Below are positions 24,582 through 36,171 of a DNA stretch of 64,000 nucleotides, one piece after another. The stretch is from Babylonia areolata. Lineage: Eukaryota > Mollusca > Gastropoda > Neogastropoda > Buccinidae. The stretch spans positions 37,602,367 through 37,666,366 of the forward strand of contig NC_134878.1 in assembly GCF_041734735.1 (NCBI RefSeq), written 5' to 3'. A program made the translations under genes and the position numbers. The notes under the pieces are model-generated. The model had not been told where the DNA came from, made no database searches, and worked only from the letters and a program-made list of their open reading frames with translations. The stretch's first letter is position 1, and the number at the start of each line of letters is the position of its first letter.

Positions 24582-25698
24582 TTCAATCTCCCTTCACCGC
24601 CATTTGGCGTATAGAGGATTGCAAATAATAGAGCAAAACAAACATGAACAACAACTTGTAATTGAACTGTTTTAACAACACTAATGATGCGAATATAACA
24701 TCAGGTTCTCAAAATGTATACACGTGTTCAAAGCATACTGAAACATGAAAATTTGGAAGAAAATCACGATAAAACCATTTCTTAAATTTGTACTCATCGA
24801 AATAGTTCTAACGTGTGAAGCTTGGCTTATTGTTTCAAGTGCAATGTTTTATACTTTCTAACATTGCCATGTCTATATGTTTTCAAACTGAAAGCAAACG
24901 TTTTCTTACATTTGAAAACGTCAGTGTACGGAAATTATAACATTACCTTGGATGGAGAAAGCGATGAAGAATCAGTTCATGTTAAAGTCCAATTTCAATT
25001 GTAGTTTGTGATTGCTACAGCGAAATTCAATAAATGCATGTACATAAACATCTGATAAACAAGATTATGTTTCTATACCGCAAAGTCAGTTTTGATTCTT
25101 TAACAAGCACATACTACATGCTTCAACTTAATTCCTCTAGTTGATAACAAAATCATTTACTGAAGAATCTCGAATATGGCTACATGTTGCATTGACACAC
25201 AGTCAGTTCCGGATCTTGCGATATTTTCTTGAATCTTACTGAGCCATTCAACTTGAATCCGATGAGACCTTTATTATGTAAACTTCTCAAGGTTATGTAT
25301 ACCCAGATTGACAATTTTGATGTTCGAGAATACGTTTTATCCGAAAGCGAACCATTCGAACTAACACTAGAACAGATAGTGGGTATCTTCCTGTTTCCCC
25401 ATTAACTAAGTAATTCTAAGTATTACGTTTTGAACTAAAAACATGCTTTAAAATTTTTATTTGAAATTTATCAAAGAGCGTTAAGTTTCCATATCCCACT
25501 CAGCCAATTTCATTTTCAGTACTTGGGTTGAGTGAGATGAGCTGGCCCGCCGCTTTCTTTTTGGAAGTCGCCACAGCCTTTGTAACCTTCCTACTCGGGC
25601 CCTATTGCCTGTGTGAAGAAGGCAGGGAACGCCCAGGTACGGTGTCATCTCCTGCTGAGTCATAGAGCCTCTCCAGACACTTTTCTGGTACTTGTGGC
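24133..25698. other. Non-coding stretch
   Basis: No gene was recognised. A (CA)n tract lies at about 24543-24579. Around 25481-25663 the minus strand is open for 60 codons, but no family was recognised. Confidence 0.5.
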
Positions 25699-26237
25699 TA
25701 ACACGATTGATTGATTGATATAGATACTTATATAGCGCCTATCCTCGGTCGGAGACCAAGCTCTTAGCGCTTTACAAACACGGGCTCATGTGCACAACAG
25801 GGTGCCTACCTGGGTAGATCCGACTGACGGCTGCCACTGGGCGCTCATCATTCGTTTCCTGTGTCATTCAATCAGATTTCATGCACGCACACATACACAC
25901 TCAGACATACATGTAACATTTTACGTGTATGACCGTTTTTTCGTTTATTTACCCCGCCATGTAGGCAGCCATACTCCGTTTTTCGGGGTGTGCATGCTGG
26001 GTATGTTCTTGTTTCCATAGCCCACCGAACGCCGACATGGATTACAGGATCTTTCACGTGCGTATTTGATCTTCTGCGTGCGTATACACATGAAGGGGGT
26101 TCAGGCACACACATATGTTGACCTGGGAGATCGGAAAAATCTCCACCCTTTACCCACCAGGCACCACCGAGATTCGAACCCGGGACCCTCAGATTGAAAG
26201 TCCAACGCTTTAACCTTTCGGTTATTGCGCCTGACAG
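25699..26237 (-). repeat. Full-length tRNA-derived SINE, minus strand
   Basis: Read on the minus strand, the tRNA-like head starts near 26235 and has the B-box GGTTCGAATCTC near 26177. The shared body follows (GATCAAATACGCACGTGAAA and the CATACCCAGCATGCACACCC block). The long 3' part reads GTAAAGCGCTAAGAGCTTGG, then GGCGCTATATAAGTATC, and ends in a (TCAA)n tail near 25704-25716. This is about 540 bp and apparently complete. SINEs of this build rely on a partner LINE recognising the 3' tail. Confidence 0.85.
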
Positions 26238-26559
26238 TAGTAACGGATGCGTTTACTGGCACATCTTAACTCTTTTCTGGCAGAGGGGTGCGGGTCTCTG
26301 ATAGCTTAACATACCTCAGCTTGGAAGTCCATCCCTGCACAGCAGCAAACGCTCGTCAGGCCTTATGATAACCCACGGGGCTGAGACAGACAGGGGGGTT
26401 ACTTAATACTTGGCTCACACTTCCTGGGTCTTCGTGAGTCTTTATATGTTCAGAATTTGCCTGCACATATACCCCGCAGTGTCACTCTGTTTGAACAGCA
26501 GTTGCTAAGTCAGCTACAGCCCCAGCCCTAGTAGACTAAGAGCAGGATGTCTTACTATT

Positions 26560-26660
26560 GAGCCGCGAAGTTTGGCCAAACAGAGCAAACGAACAGGCCT
26601 AGTTTGCATCAGTTTCACATGGTAAGTATATTACCCAAAGAGAGAGCATACTACAAACTC
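26560..26660 (+). repeat. Stray DIRS right terminus (fossil)
   Basis: Matches the right end of the DIRS element at about 8085-8188: GCCGCGAAGTTTGGCCAA, GTTTGCATCAGTTTCACATG and GTAAGTATAT are shared, followed by a TACAAACTCC end. No other DIRS part is nearby. Confidence 0.65.
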
Positions 26661-26769
26661 CCGATATTAGTAATGATAATATGAATGACTTTCATTTTAC
26701 GTTCGTTTGTGTGCTATCCAGAAATATTTTTTTAAATGCACAACGAAATTAGTTTGAACTTTTACAGAC

Positions 26770-26960
26770 ACAGTAGAGCGGTGGCGTAGTGGTAATGTGC
26801 CTGACTGGGAAGCGGGTGTCAACGAGTTCCAGTCCCATTATACGGGATTGTTATTCCCGCTTACGAGGTTTACTCCAGTGTAAATTCTTATACATAAAAA
26901 GAATTACTCTGGAGTAAATTTCTCACGTGAGAACATTTTCGTCCAACACCGGCAGAAAAG
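26770..26960 (+). repeat. tRNA-like SINE head and body, candidate
   Basis: GCGGTGGCGTAGTGGTAATG near 26777 resembles a tRNA-Gly-type A-box. GAGTTCCAGTCCC near 26826 is a weak B-box. A TTACTCCAGTGTAAATTC / GAATTACTCTGGAGTAAAT inverted pair follows. The lack of a perfect B-box or proper acceptor pairing argues against a functional tRNA. Confidence 0.4.
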
Positions 26961-27299
26961 AGGGAGTATCGATTTAATATGTTGTGCGAAAATGTGCAAG
27001 TGGGGTCTTAATTTCCAAAGCGCGCAGGACTCAAACCCTCGAGCAAAGGCTTGTGCCCGTTATGTAACTGTTCGGTAAAGCCATGAGGCCCACCCACCTG
27101 AACAACGAAACCGTCACCAAATCAAGCCCTGAAGATCTTGACCTTTCATTTGTACTATCTCATGCAATGTTAGTTCTTTTCACCAGTTTAGATCCCTGAC
27201 CACTGACCAGTACCGAAACATATATGTATGACAGTCGTGTCCGACTATGACCGTCAAAACAGCAGAGGAGTGAACTGCTGTCCCGACTATCTAGGTTAG

Positions 27300-30200
27300 A
27301 ATTTGATTATTGTAGAGAACGTCTTGCCCAAGTTACATCCCCACTATTTTGGCCAGGAGGATTTTAGGTCAGTTTGTGTTCCCAAAGGCCCCCCCCCCCC
27401 CCCCCCCAAAAAAAAAAAAACGGGAGTGGCAATACTGTTTAATAATAATTTGAATGTAAAATACATAAGGAAGAAAGAGATACAAATGGAAATTTTATTA
27501 TCATATCTTTAAGAGCTATGGAAAAAGACATCCTGTTGATAAAAATGTGTATGGTCCAAACAAAGATAATTCTGAATTTTACGAACATTTGAAAGAAAGA
27601 CTAAAGAAGTATGCTAACCATGCTCTCTTATTAGCAGGTGATTGGAATCTCGTTCTTGACTCATACTTAGATTATGATAACTATAGTAACATGAACAATC
27701 CAAAAGCAAAGGAAATTGTTGAAAACATGATGACAGAATTCAGTTTGACAGACGTATGGCGTGAAAATAATCCTCTCGTTAAACGTTTTACATGGCGAAG
27801 AAGTTCACCTGTAAAACAAAGTATAGATTAGATTTTTTTTTTCTTGTGTCGGAACATCTTATGTGGAATTTTGATGATGCAGATATTATACCAGGATATC
27901 GAACAGATCACTCAGTAGTTACTTTGAAATTAAAATTTGGTAAAACCATAAATCATAGCACATTTTGGAAATTTAACTATACTTAGAGATAAGCAATTTG
28001 TAGATGAAGTTAACAAATTAATTGACGAAACTATTTGCGAATATGCAATAGAACAGTATGATACAGAAACAGTTAGTGAAATTTCTTTCATGAACATTGA
28101 TCTTCAAATTTCAGATAAAGTATTTATAGACTTTCTACTCAACAAACAATAGCTTATGCTGCAATGAAGAAAAAGGATGCATCAGAAAAAGAGGAATAGC
28201 TGATAAAAGGAATAGACTTATTAGAAAAAAAAAAGAAGAAGAAGAAAGAAAATAAAACAGGTGAAGATATGAAAATGTTAAAAGAGAAAAATGAAGAGTT
28301 AGTGTCTCTTAGGGAAAAGAAAATACAAGGTGTTATATTAAGATCTAGAGCAAAATGGATTGCTGAAGGAGAAAAAGTCGATAATTATTTCTGTAACTTA
28401 GAAAAAAAAGACATTATGTGAATAAAAGCATGACCAGGTTGTTAGACCATAATGGAACATAACAGAAGAACCAGAAAATATAAAACAGGAAGTTAATTAC
28501 TTTTACAGAAATTTATACACTAAAAAAAATTTTGATACTTGTGAAATAAAAGATTTAGTTAGTGAATTGCCAGAACTATCAAACGATGAGCATGTTTCAT
28601 TAGAAGGACAAATAACTTTAGAAGAAGCGAGCTTAGCATTAAAGAATATGAAAAATGGAAAGAGTCCTGGCATAGATGGGTTTGGAGCTGAATTTTACTC
28701 TCTTTTTTTCTAAGAAACTAGGCTCTTTTGTAGTTCATGCTTTAAGTCAGTCAGTGAGAAATGGTGAACTTAATGCCACTCGGAGAGAAGGGGTTATAAC
28801 TTGTATCCCTAAACCAGACCAAAAGAAAACACAAAAAATTGGAGACCTATATCATTATTGAATGTGCTGTATAAGACAGGGTCAGCATGCATTGCTAACA
28901 GAATAAAACAAGTTCTTTCAAAATTAGTGGGTGAAGATCTAACCGGTTTTGTTGCAAACAGGTATCTTGGAGATAATATAAGACTAATTTATGACTTAAT
29001 CACTTATTATTAAAATCACGACATCTGCCTGGACTTTTACTATGCTTAGACTTTGAAAAAGCTTTCGACTCGCTGGATTGGAATTTCTTGTTTAAAACTT
29101 TGAGAGCATATGGTTTTGGTGATAGTATATGTGGATGGATACAAACTTTTTATAAAAACATAAAACCAACTGTAATGGTCAAAATTCAGAATGGTTCCTT
29201 ATAGAAAGGGGCTGTAGACAAGGTGATCCACTTTCTCTTTATTTGTTTATATTATGTGTAGAAATATTAGCAATTATGATCAGGGAAGATAAAGAAAAAT
29301 AAAGGTATAAACATTGATGATAAAGAATATAAACTATCTCAGTTTGCTGATGATGCACAGCTGATGAATATTGGGGATGTTAAATCTTTTGAAAGATCTA
29401 TTCATCAAGTAGAAGAGTTTGGTAGGTTTTCAGGCCTGTTCATGAATGCACAAAAAACACAAGCTATATGGCTAGGAAGTAAAAAGAATTCAAAAATAAA
29501 ATACATGCAGCATTTAAACATTAAATGGAACCCAGAGAAATTTAAGATACTGAGAATATGGTTTACAAATGATATCAAAGACTGCGAAAATATTAATTAT
29601 GCAGAGAAATTATCAGAAATGAAGGCCCTGTTTAAGATATGGGTAAAAAGAAACATTACACCTATGGGACGTGTTGCAGTATTAAAATATCTAATCCTGT
29701 CCAAACTAATCCACCTATGGATTTTGCTTCCAAATCCTCCAGATAATTTTATAAATAATTGTCAGAAAATGTGTTTTCAGTTCGTATGGAATAGCAAACA
29801 AGGCAAGATAAGTAAAAAGACAGCAACAAAATGTATCAAGAAAGGAGGTTTAAACATACCAGATATAATAAAATATACTGAAGCTCTGAAATTAACTTGG
29901 TTAAGAAAGTTTAGAACTACAAAACACAAATGGAAAAATATTGCAATGGAAATGTTTCCATTTCTAAATGAAATAGAAAAAATATGGACCTGTTTATGCA
30001 CTGCTTAAAAGTAACACTAATTTATTTTGGAAACACAATTTATGGCATATAGGGAATTTTCATGTCAGTGGAAGCCCAAATCAATAATAGATCTTCAGTC
30101 AGAACCAGTTTTCTGTAATGATAAGTTCAAGATTGGAAACAGTACGATAAATTATAAAAGTTGGATTGATAAAGGGGTTTCTTGTGTTTCACATTTTCTA

Positions 30201-31430
30201 GATAACAATGGAAGATTTCGTACCCAAAATGACTTCACCAAAAGATATGAAATAAATGTACATTTCATGGCTTACAACAGTTGTTTGAAAGCAATTAAAA
30301 ATATTGTCAACAGGTAGAACTTAGTATGCTAACAAACCAAAGTACACACGATATACCATGGGCATTAAAAGTAACCTACTCAGTATCTAAGGGATCACGT
30401 GCATACTACGATGTTTTGACATCTGATAATACAATTTCAAATGCTTGTAACAAATGGTCTGAGAAATTGGGAACAAATATATGTTGGGAAAAGGTTTTTA
30501 TTAAAATTCATAAAATAGAAGAAATAAAATTGAAATGGCTACAACCTAACATAATACACAGAATCATTGGAACAAATGTAATTTTAAAAGAAACGAGAAC
30601 AGTAAATAGCAATAATTGTGACTTTTGCTTAGAAGCTAAAGATAGTATTGAACATATTTTCTGTCGATGCAATCACTAAAAAAAAAAAAAAGTGTAAATT
30701 TAGAAGATTTACTCAAAACAAAATGTACAATGGGTGCAAATTTAACGTTTAACGAGCATACCAAGCATATAATACTTTTTGGTTTCCATATGGATATAGT
30801 TACAGACCAAGTTCTTGATTTGATAATCCTCCTGGGGAAGATGTATATATATAAATGTAAATTAAATAAATGCCTACCAAATATTCACTCATTTCAAAAT
30901 TATATCACCTCAAGATACAAAATAGAAGAATATAATGCAATGGTCACGTCTAAAATACACAGTTTCAAGAAAAATGGCTACCATATTTACCTTTGCTTGA
31001 AAACAATATATGAGACGCTTATTAACAGTTAACATACTCAAACATGTAAATCTCCATGATGCTTTTTCAAATGTTTTGTTGTTGGGTGAAGAAATTAAGC
31101 ATTGTGTATGTTTTATGGAAATGATTTACTTCGGGTGGAATGGTATGTTTTGTTTGGTTGTGTTGTTGTTGTTGTTGGGGTTTTGTTTGTTTGCTTTGTT
31201 GTTGTTGTTTTTTTGAGGATATATTCAAATGACCTATATACTTAAATTGCAGTACCTATTTTCACTGTTATGTACGTCGTTATGCTTTTCTGCACCTTAT
31301 GTTTCATTTATCATGCACTCTTTCTTATCCTATTTATGTATTTGATTTATATATTTAAGTACTTATGCTAAATATATATGTGTAATCAAAATTGAAAATT
31401 TAGATTAAAAAAAAAAAAAAGAATAAAAAA
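27300..31430 (+). mobile_element. Tx1/L1-like LINE, decayed, poly-A ended
   Basis: Endonuclease remnants (VYGPNKDN near 27549, LLAGDWNLVLDSYLDY near 27630, GYRTDHSVV near 27896) precede reverse-transcriptase remnants: FEKAFDSLDWNFL near 29053, GCRQGDPLS near 29212 and QFADDAQLM near 29341. A long C-terminal part ends in NNCDFC...SIEHIF, a CCHC-like motif near 30610-30660. The L1/Tx1 assignment rests on GDWN, LDFEKAFDSLDW and the A-rich 3' end (about 31405-31431). Many frame changes show that the copy is inactive. The 5' end near 27300 appears truncated. It lies about 140 bp upstream of the first opine dehydrogenase coding exon. Confidence 0.82.
29364..30008 (+). pseudogene. Tx1/L1-like LINE C-terminal fragment
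   Basis: The longest surviving frame of the LINE (214 codons). It starts just after the FADD box and covers the thumb region (FSGLFMNAQKTQAIWLGSKK, then LKYLILSKLIHLWILLPNPP and MCFQFVWNSKQ). Later frames at 30027-30317, 30326-30679 and 30667-31032 continue the same domain with frame changes between them. Confidence 0.75.
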
Positions 31431-31572
31431 AAACTGTAACAATAATACGATTGCAGACTGTTTTAGGGGGGGGGGGGGGTGGGTAGGGGGTGTGGGGGGG
31501 CAATTTTTGACTATTGTTGTGTCCTTCCCATATTGTAAATATGATTATCACTGTTATTTTGGTCTTCTTCAG

Positions 31573-31783
31573 GAAAGCAGTGGGAATGGCGGACAAACTG
31601 ACAGTGTGTGTATGTGGAGGGGGGAATGGGGCTCACGCCATGGCGGGTCTGGCGGCAGCACACCCCAACACAGAGTCACGTGTGCTGACCTTGTTTCAAG
31701 ATGAGGCTGCGCGCTGGACCAGTCTGCTGAAGGAGGGGGACTTCACCATTAAACGGAACATGCCAGATAAAAGTGTCGTGGAG
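31573..31783 (+). CDS. Opine dehydrogenase coding exon 1
   Basis: A splice acceptor (TTCTTCAG) ends at 31572, so this exon begins with 13 untranslated bases and an upstream non-coding exon must exist. The start codon ATG is at 31586, giving [17 protein letters not shown]. In-frame codons further upstream lie in the intron and are not part of the protein. The donor GTAGGA begins at 31784, after 66 whole codons. Confidence 0.9.
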
Positions 31784-34700
31784 GTAGGACTTCAGTCAGC
31801 ATTATGCATACTGTATTGGTATGATGCCTCACTGGGAGCCAGTTACATTAGTTGGTGTGTTTGTTCATTCATTTACTCATTCTTGTGTATCTTTGTTTGT
31901 TTATTTATTTGCATAATTTTTATTTATTTTATTTGTTTATTCATTTACTTATATAATTTTTATTTATTTTATTTGTTTATTCATTTACTTATCTGTGGAG
32001 TTACCATCTTATTCTGTTTTATTCAGTTTTCCATCGACATTGAACATTTCTGGTGTCATCTTTTTACTCAATTGTTGTTGGGATTTCTTCTGACATGTTA
32101 TTTATTGTACTGTATTGCTTGGTATTATTCTCTATCTCTGTGGAAAGTGTGTCACTACAGTCAGCACAACACCTTTTTTGACTCACTTGTGTAAACAAAG
32201 TGAGTCTATGTTTTAACCCGGTGTTTGGTTGTCTGTGTGTGTGTGTGTGTGTGTGTGTCTGTGTGTCTGTGTGTGTCTGTGGTAAACTTTAACATTGACA
32301 TTTTCTCTGCAAATACTCTGTCTGTTGACACCAAATTAGGCATAAAATAGGAAATATTCAGTTCTCTCCAGTCATCTTGTTTTAAACAATATTGCACCTC
32401 TGGGATGGGCACAAAAAAATAATAAAAGAAGCCAAATTATATGCAAACTGCATTTACTGTTATATTTTTTTGTATTCTCTAAACTTGGCACTTTGATCTG
32501 GTATTCTGACACAACAAGAGCAGTCATTATTATCAATTTTTGTTCAAACAAGAACTTCTTTTGCTAAGCATGGAAGTTTTATTTATTTTGGAAACGTTTT
32601 GGTGCAGATAGTAAAAAAGGGAAATTAATCTGTAATTAATGATAGGGGACTTAATTTGCTTTAAACTGATCTTTCTCATCTTAAACATTACATTTCGAAA
32701 TTATACCCAATACATAAAAAGCTTGTGTATTTTACTCTCAGTGTACAGTGCTTTCACTATGTTCATTCGCCCAAGTGGTCTTTTTCGGAAAATACTAAAA
32801 TCAATACGACGAGTGGACTTTACAGATCTATTGGCTGAGCCCTGAAGGTCATGGGCAAAAATCAATTGCGTACACATATTTATACACATTCAAAGCATGT
32901 GCTCATATTCTTTGCGAATGCGAACGACGCCATTTTGTTTCAAGTTGTTGACCTGCCCGTTCAATCCTATATTCAATGGACAGTACATGATAACATGTGA
33001 TGGAAAGTTGGAGAAGGAGACCGTTAAATATTTATTCAGAGAAAGATTTGTGAACGCCTCATCACTTACTGGATTATGCCCCAAAGTGCCATAAAAATAT
33101 CCACAGAATCAGTCAGAATTCACAGTTAAAAATTGTAAACCATGCGAGTTAATACCCTTGAATTGATCATGATGAAACGAAAAAATTTCCAGTCTTGACT
33201 TTTCTCAAAATGAAGTCCTTTTCACTTCATACAACGTTTAGAAGTACTTGTACTTGGCTCTACATGTTATTAGTTTAACAAAATACTAAATTTTCATATC
33301 AACTTCAAAACTATAAAACTAGAATGAACATAAAAGAGAAATTGAATCGACCGTGTCGTACTACATTCCTGGCGGGTGTAACTAAACTTGTACATCGGCT
33401 AAATGTTGCAGTGTGATTGCCGCGATAGCCATGTCTCCTTTACCGCGGACTTAAAAAGAATTTTTTTATTGCCCTTAAAGATTTTTTGAATGCCCAAGAT
33501 ACACCAGAATAATATGATTTAAACAGCGTTCTCACTGCGAATACCGCAATTGATTTATCGCCCTTTAAAAAAGTATGTTCAAATATTAAATTTTAGAACG
33601 TCAGTTAAGGAGCCACGATAGTGTAATGGATAAGGCAGTTTCTTCTCACCCGAACACGCGGGGTTTGAATCTGGTTTGGACTTTTTTTTCTTTTTCTTTT
33701 TTTAACCCGAAGCTTTATAATAACAAATACAGAACACATTTTAACGATTAGAATTTTTTAAACACATTTTAATGATTAGATTTTTTTTTTTTTTAAGCAT
33801 ATCACAAGTGAGTCTTGAAGGCCTTGCCTCTCTTGTTTTCTTTTCTTTTCTCTGCTTACAGGTGTTTGTTTTCCTTTCAGAGTGGATATTTCTTCATAAT
33901 TTTGCCATGGACAAGCCGTGGGTTCTTTTACGTTGCTTCGTACATGCAATACAAGGGACCTCAGTTTCGACTCATTCGAATGACTAGCATCCAGATAACC
34001 TCCTCAGGTGTAGTAAATGAGAAGAAAATATTCGCGAGTGTGGGATGCGATTCTGTGCATTCAGATTCTCTTGCTTTCCAGTTACCCCCCCACACCCTTC
34101 CTCCGTCCCCCACTACATGTCAATTAATTCCATCAATATTAATTTCTCATTTGTTTGTCTGAGTAGTGACATGATTGATTTGTAGGGTTTTTTCTGTCTT
34201 TTCTTCTTAAATAATCTTGCAACAAGTCAGTCAGAGAGAGAAAGGATATGCGAATATCTGAGAATATTTTATTCAGGGTAGGCTGTAGTCCCTGACTGAA
34301 TGTGATATGACATATTCTTCAGTCAGAGAGAGAATCCCTATTTCACCAGGTTTCAAGATGTCAGCCTTGTATTGCTTACGTTACTTCCTGAATATCTCTC
34401 TGACTACACCCCAAATCAAAATGTGTGTGTGTCTGTGTGTGTATGTGTGAGTTGGACATGATTTAATGGTGTCATGATGTCTGTTAGCAGTGAGTGTGTA
34501 AATTGAATTATTTTACTATTTCGTCATCTGCAAACAATGAGTTTTGAACATGTTAAGTGCTTTGAGCTTTGTTTGAGAAAAAGCACTGAATAATTGTCCT
34601 TTATTGTTGTTGTAGTTGTTAATGTTATTATGATTATTATTCCAGATCAAAGCAAAACCTGCCATGGTCACCAAGGACGCCAGCCAAGCCATCCCAGGAG

Positions 34701-35901
34701 CCAACATGATCATTTTCTGCGTGCCTGCTTTCGCGCATGCACAGTACTTCAGCGCCATCGCGCCCTATGTGCAGCCCATCACGGCCATTATCGGTCTCCC
34801 GGGGCAACCAGGCTTTGAGTTCCAGTGCCTTGACATACTGAAGGAAGACGTGGCTAAAAAGTGTGCCATCCTTTCATATGAGTCCTTGCCTTGGGCCTGT
34901 CGGATACTGCAGTTTGGCAAGCTGGTAGGATTGGTTTGCGTTAGGGAGACAGGGGGAAAGGGAGATAGAGTGCGCGCGTACGCGCATGTGTGTAATACAT
35001 TAAACTAACATTGAATACAATAAACCCACTGAAACAAACAACTGCCACCAGGACAGCGCAACACTACCCACCCCCACCTCCCCACCTCCCACACGCAAGC
35101 TAACAAGCCAAGGGCATAGTGAATAACAAACATCAAGAGTTAAATATGCAGACCATAGGCATTTTTGAATTATTGTAAATAAAAAAACCCAGTAAAGTTT
35201 ATGAGGTGAAGGAAGATTTTTGGAACTTTGTTTAATGTCCCGTCACATACATTGTATTTGTATACAGTGAAGTTTAAGAGTTCTTTTTAAAACAAAAGAC
35301 ATGTACACCTGCAGGTGGAGATCCTGGGCGCCAAGGACTCCCTGATGGGGTCAGTTATCAGGGGCCAGAGCCGGTTGCCCATGGACCCCATGCAGACTCT
35401 GCAGGCCATGCTGGGGGAGCACCCCGTGCTGAGGATGGCCAACAACTACCTGGAGCCCTACCTCATGACCAAGTCCATCGTCCACCCGCCCCTGATGTAT
35501 GCCCGCTGGAGGAACTGGGATGGACAGCCCATGGCAGAGAAGCCCCTCTTCTATCAGGTGAGGAAATGGTACAGGTTGAGGCTGGGAGATTGGCTTTTTA
35601 TTTTTTTCTACCGAGAATGAGGGGTGGTTTGGGGGTCTACCAGCACCCTCCATGTTTGTCCAAACTGGGACGAACTGTCCATAGCGGAGAAGCATCAGGC
35701 ACTCAAGACTCCAAATTGGCATATTGTCAATGCACAGGTACAGAAATTCACTGTTAGACTTGTGTAAAACAATGACAACAACAACAACAAAAGACAGATG
35801 AAATATAGATCAATTGAAACTAAGTTAAGAAAGAATTTTTATATACTATCACACCCACATTCACGCGCACGTGGACATATTCACACACGCACGTAGCCAC
35901 A

Positions 35902-35945
<44 letters not shown>

Positions 35946-36047
35946 AAATCTCACAAAAACACACTCACACACATAGCCACACAAACACACACACACACAC
36001 ATAGCCACAAACACACACACACACATACACACAGAGACAAAATCTCA

Positions 36048-36088
<41 letters not shown>

Positions 36089-36115
36089 GTACATGCACGC
36101 ACACACACACACACA

Positions 36116-36171
<56 letters not shown>

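Larger units (their letters stand above)
31784..34645 (+). other. Opine dehydrogenase intron 1
   Basis: A 2.86-kb GT-AG intron. More than half of it is copy C of the GACTCACTTGTG family (32180-33835). A TTTATTT-rich tract lies at about 31880-31990. No further coding sequence was seen. Confidence 0.8.

Noticed and set aside
25481-25663. 60-codon minus-strand frame ending LAEWDMET
   Set aside because: No recognised family; it adjoins a SINE and may be part of an unidentified repeat.
31514-31585. Upstream in-frame ATG that would lengthen opine dehydrogenase by 24 residues
   Set aside because: A good splice acceptor at 31572 and family length favour the ATG at 31586; the added residues are hydrophobic intron translation.
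33612-33684. Possible functional tRNA gene
   Set aside because: No clean acceptor-stem pairing, a degenerate B-box, and the same segment is carried in other copies of the repeat family.
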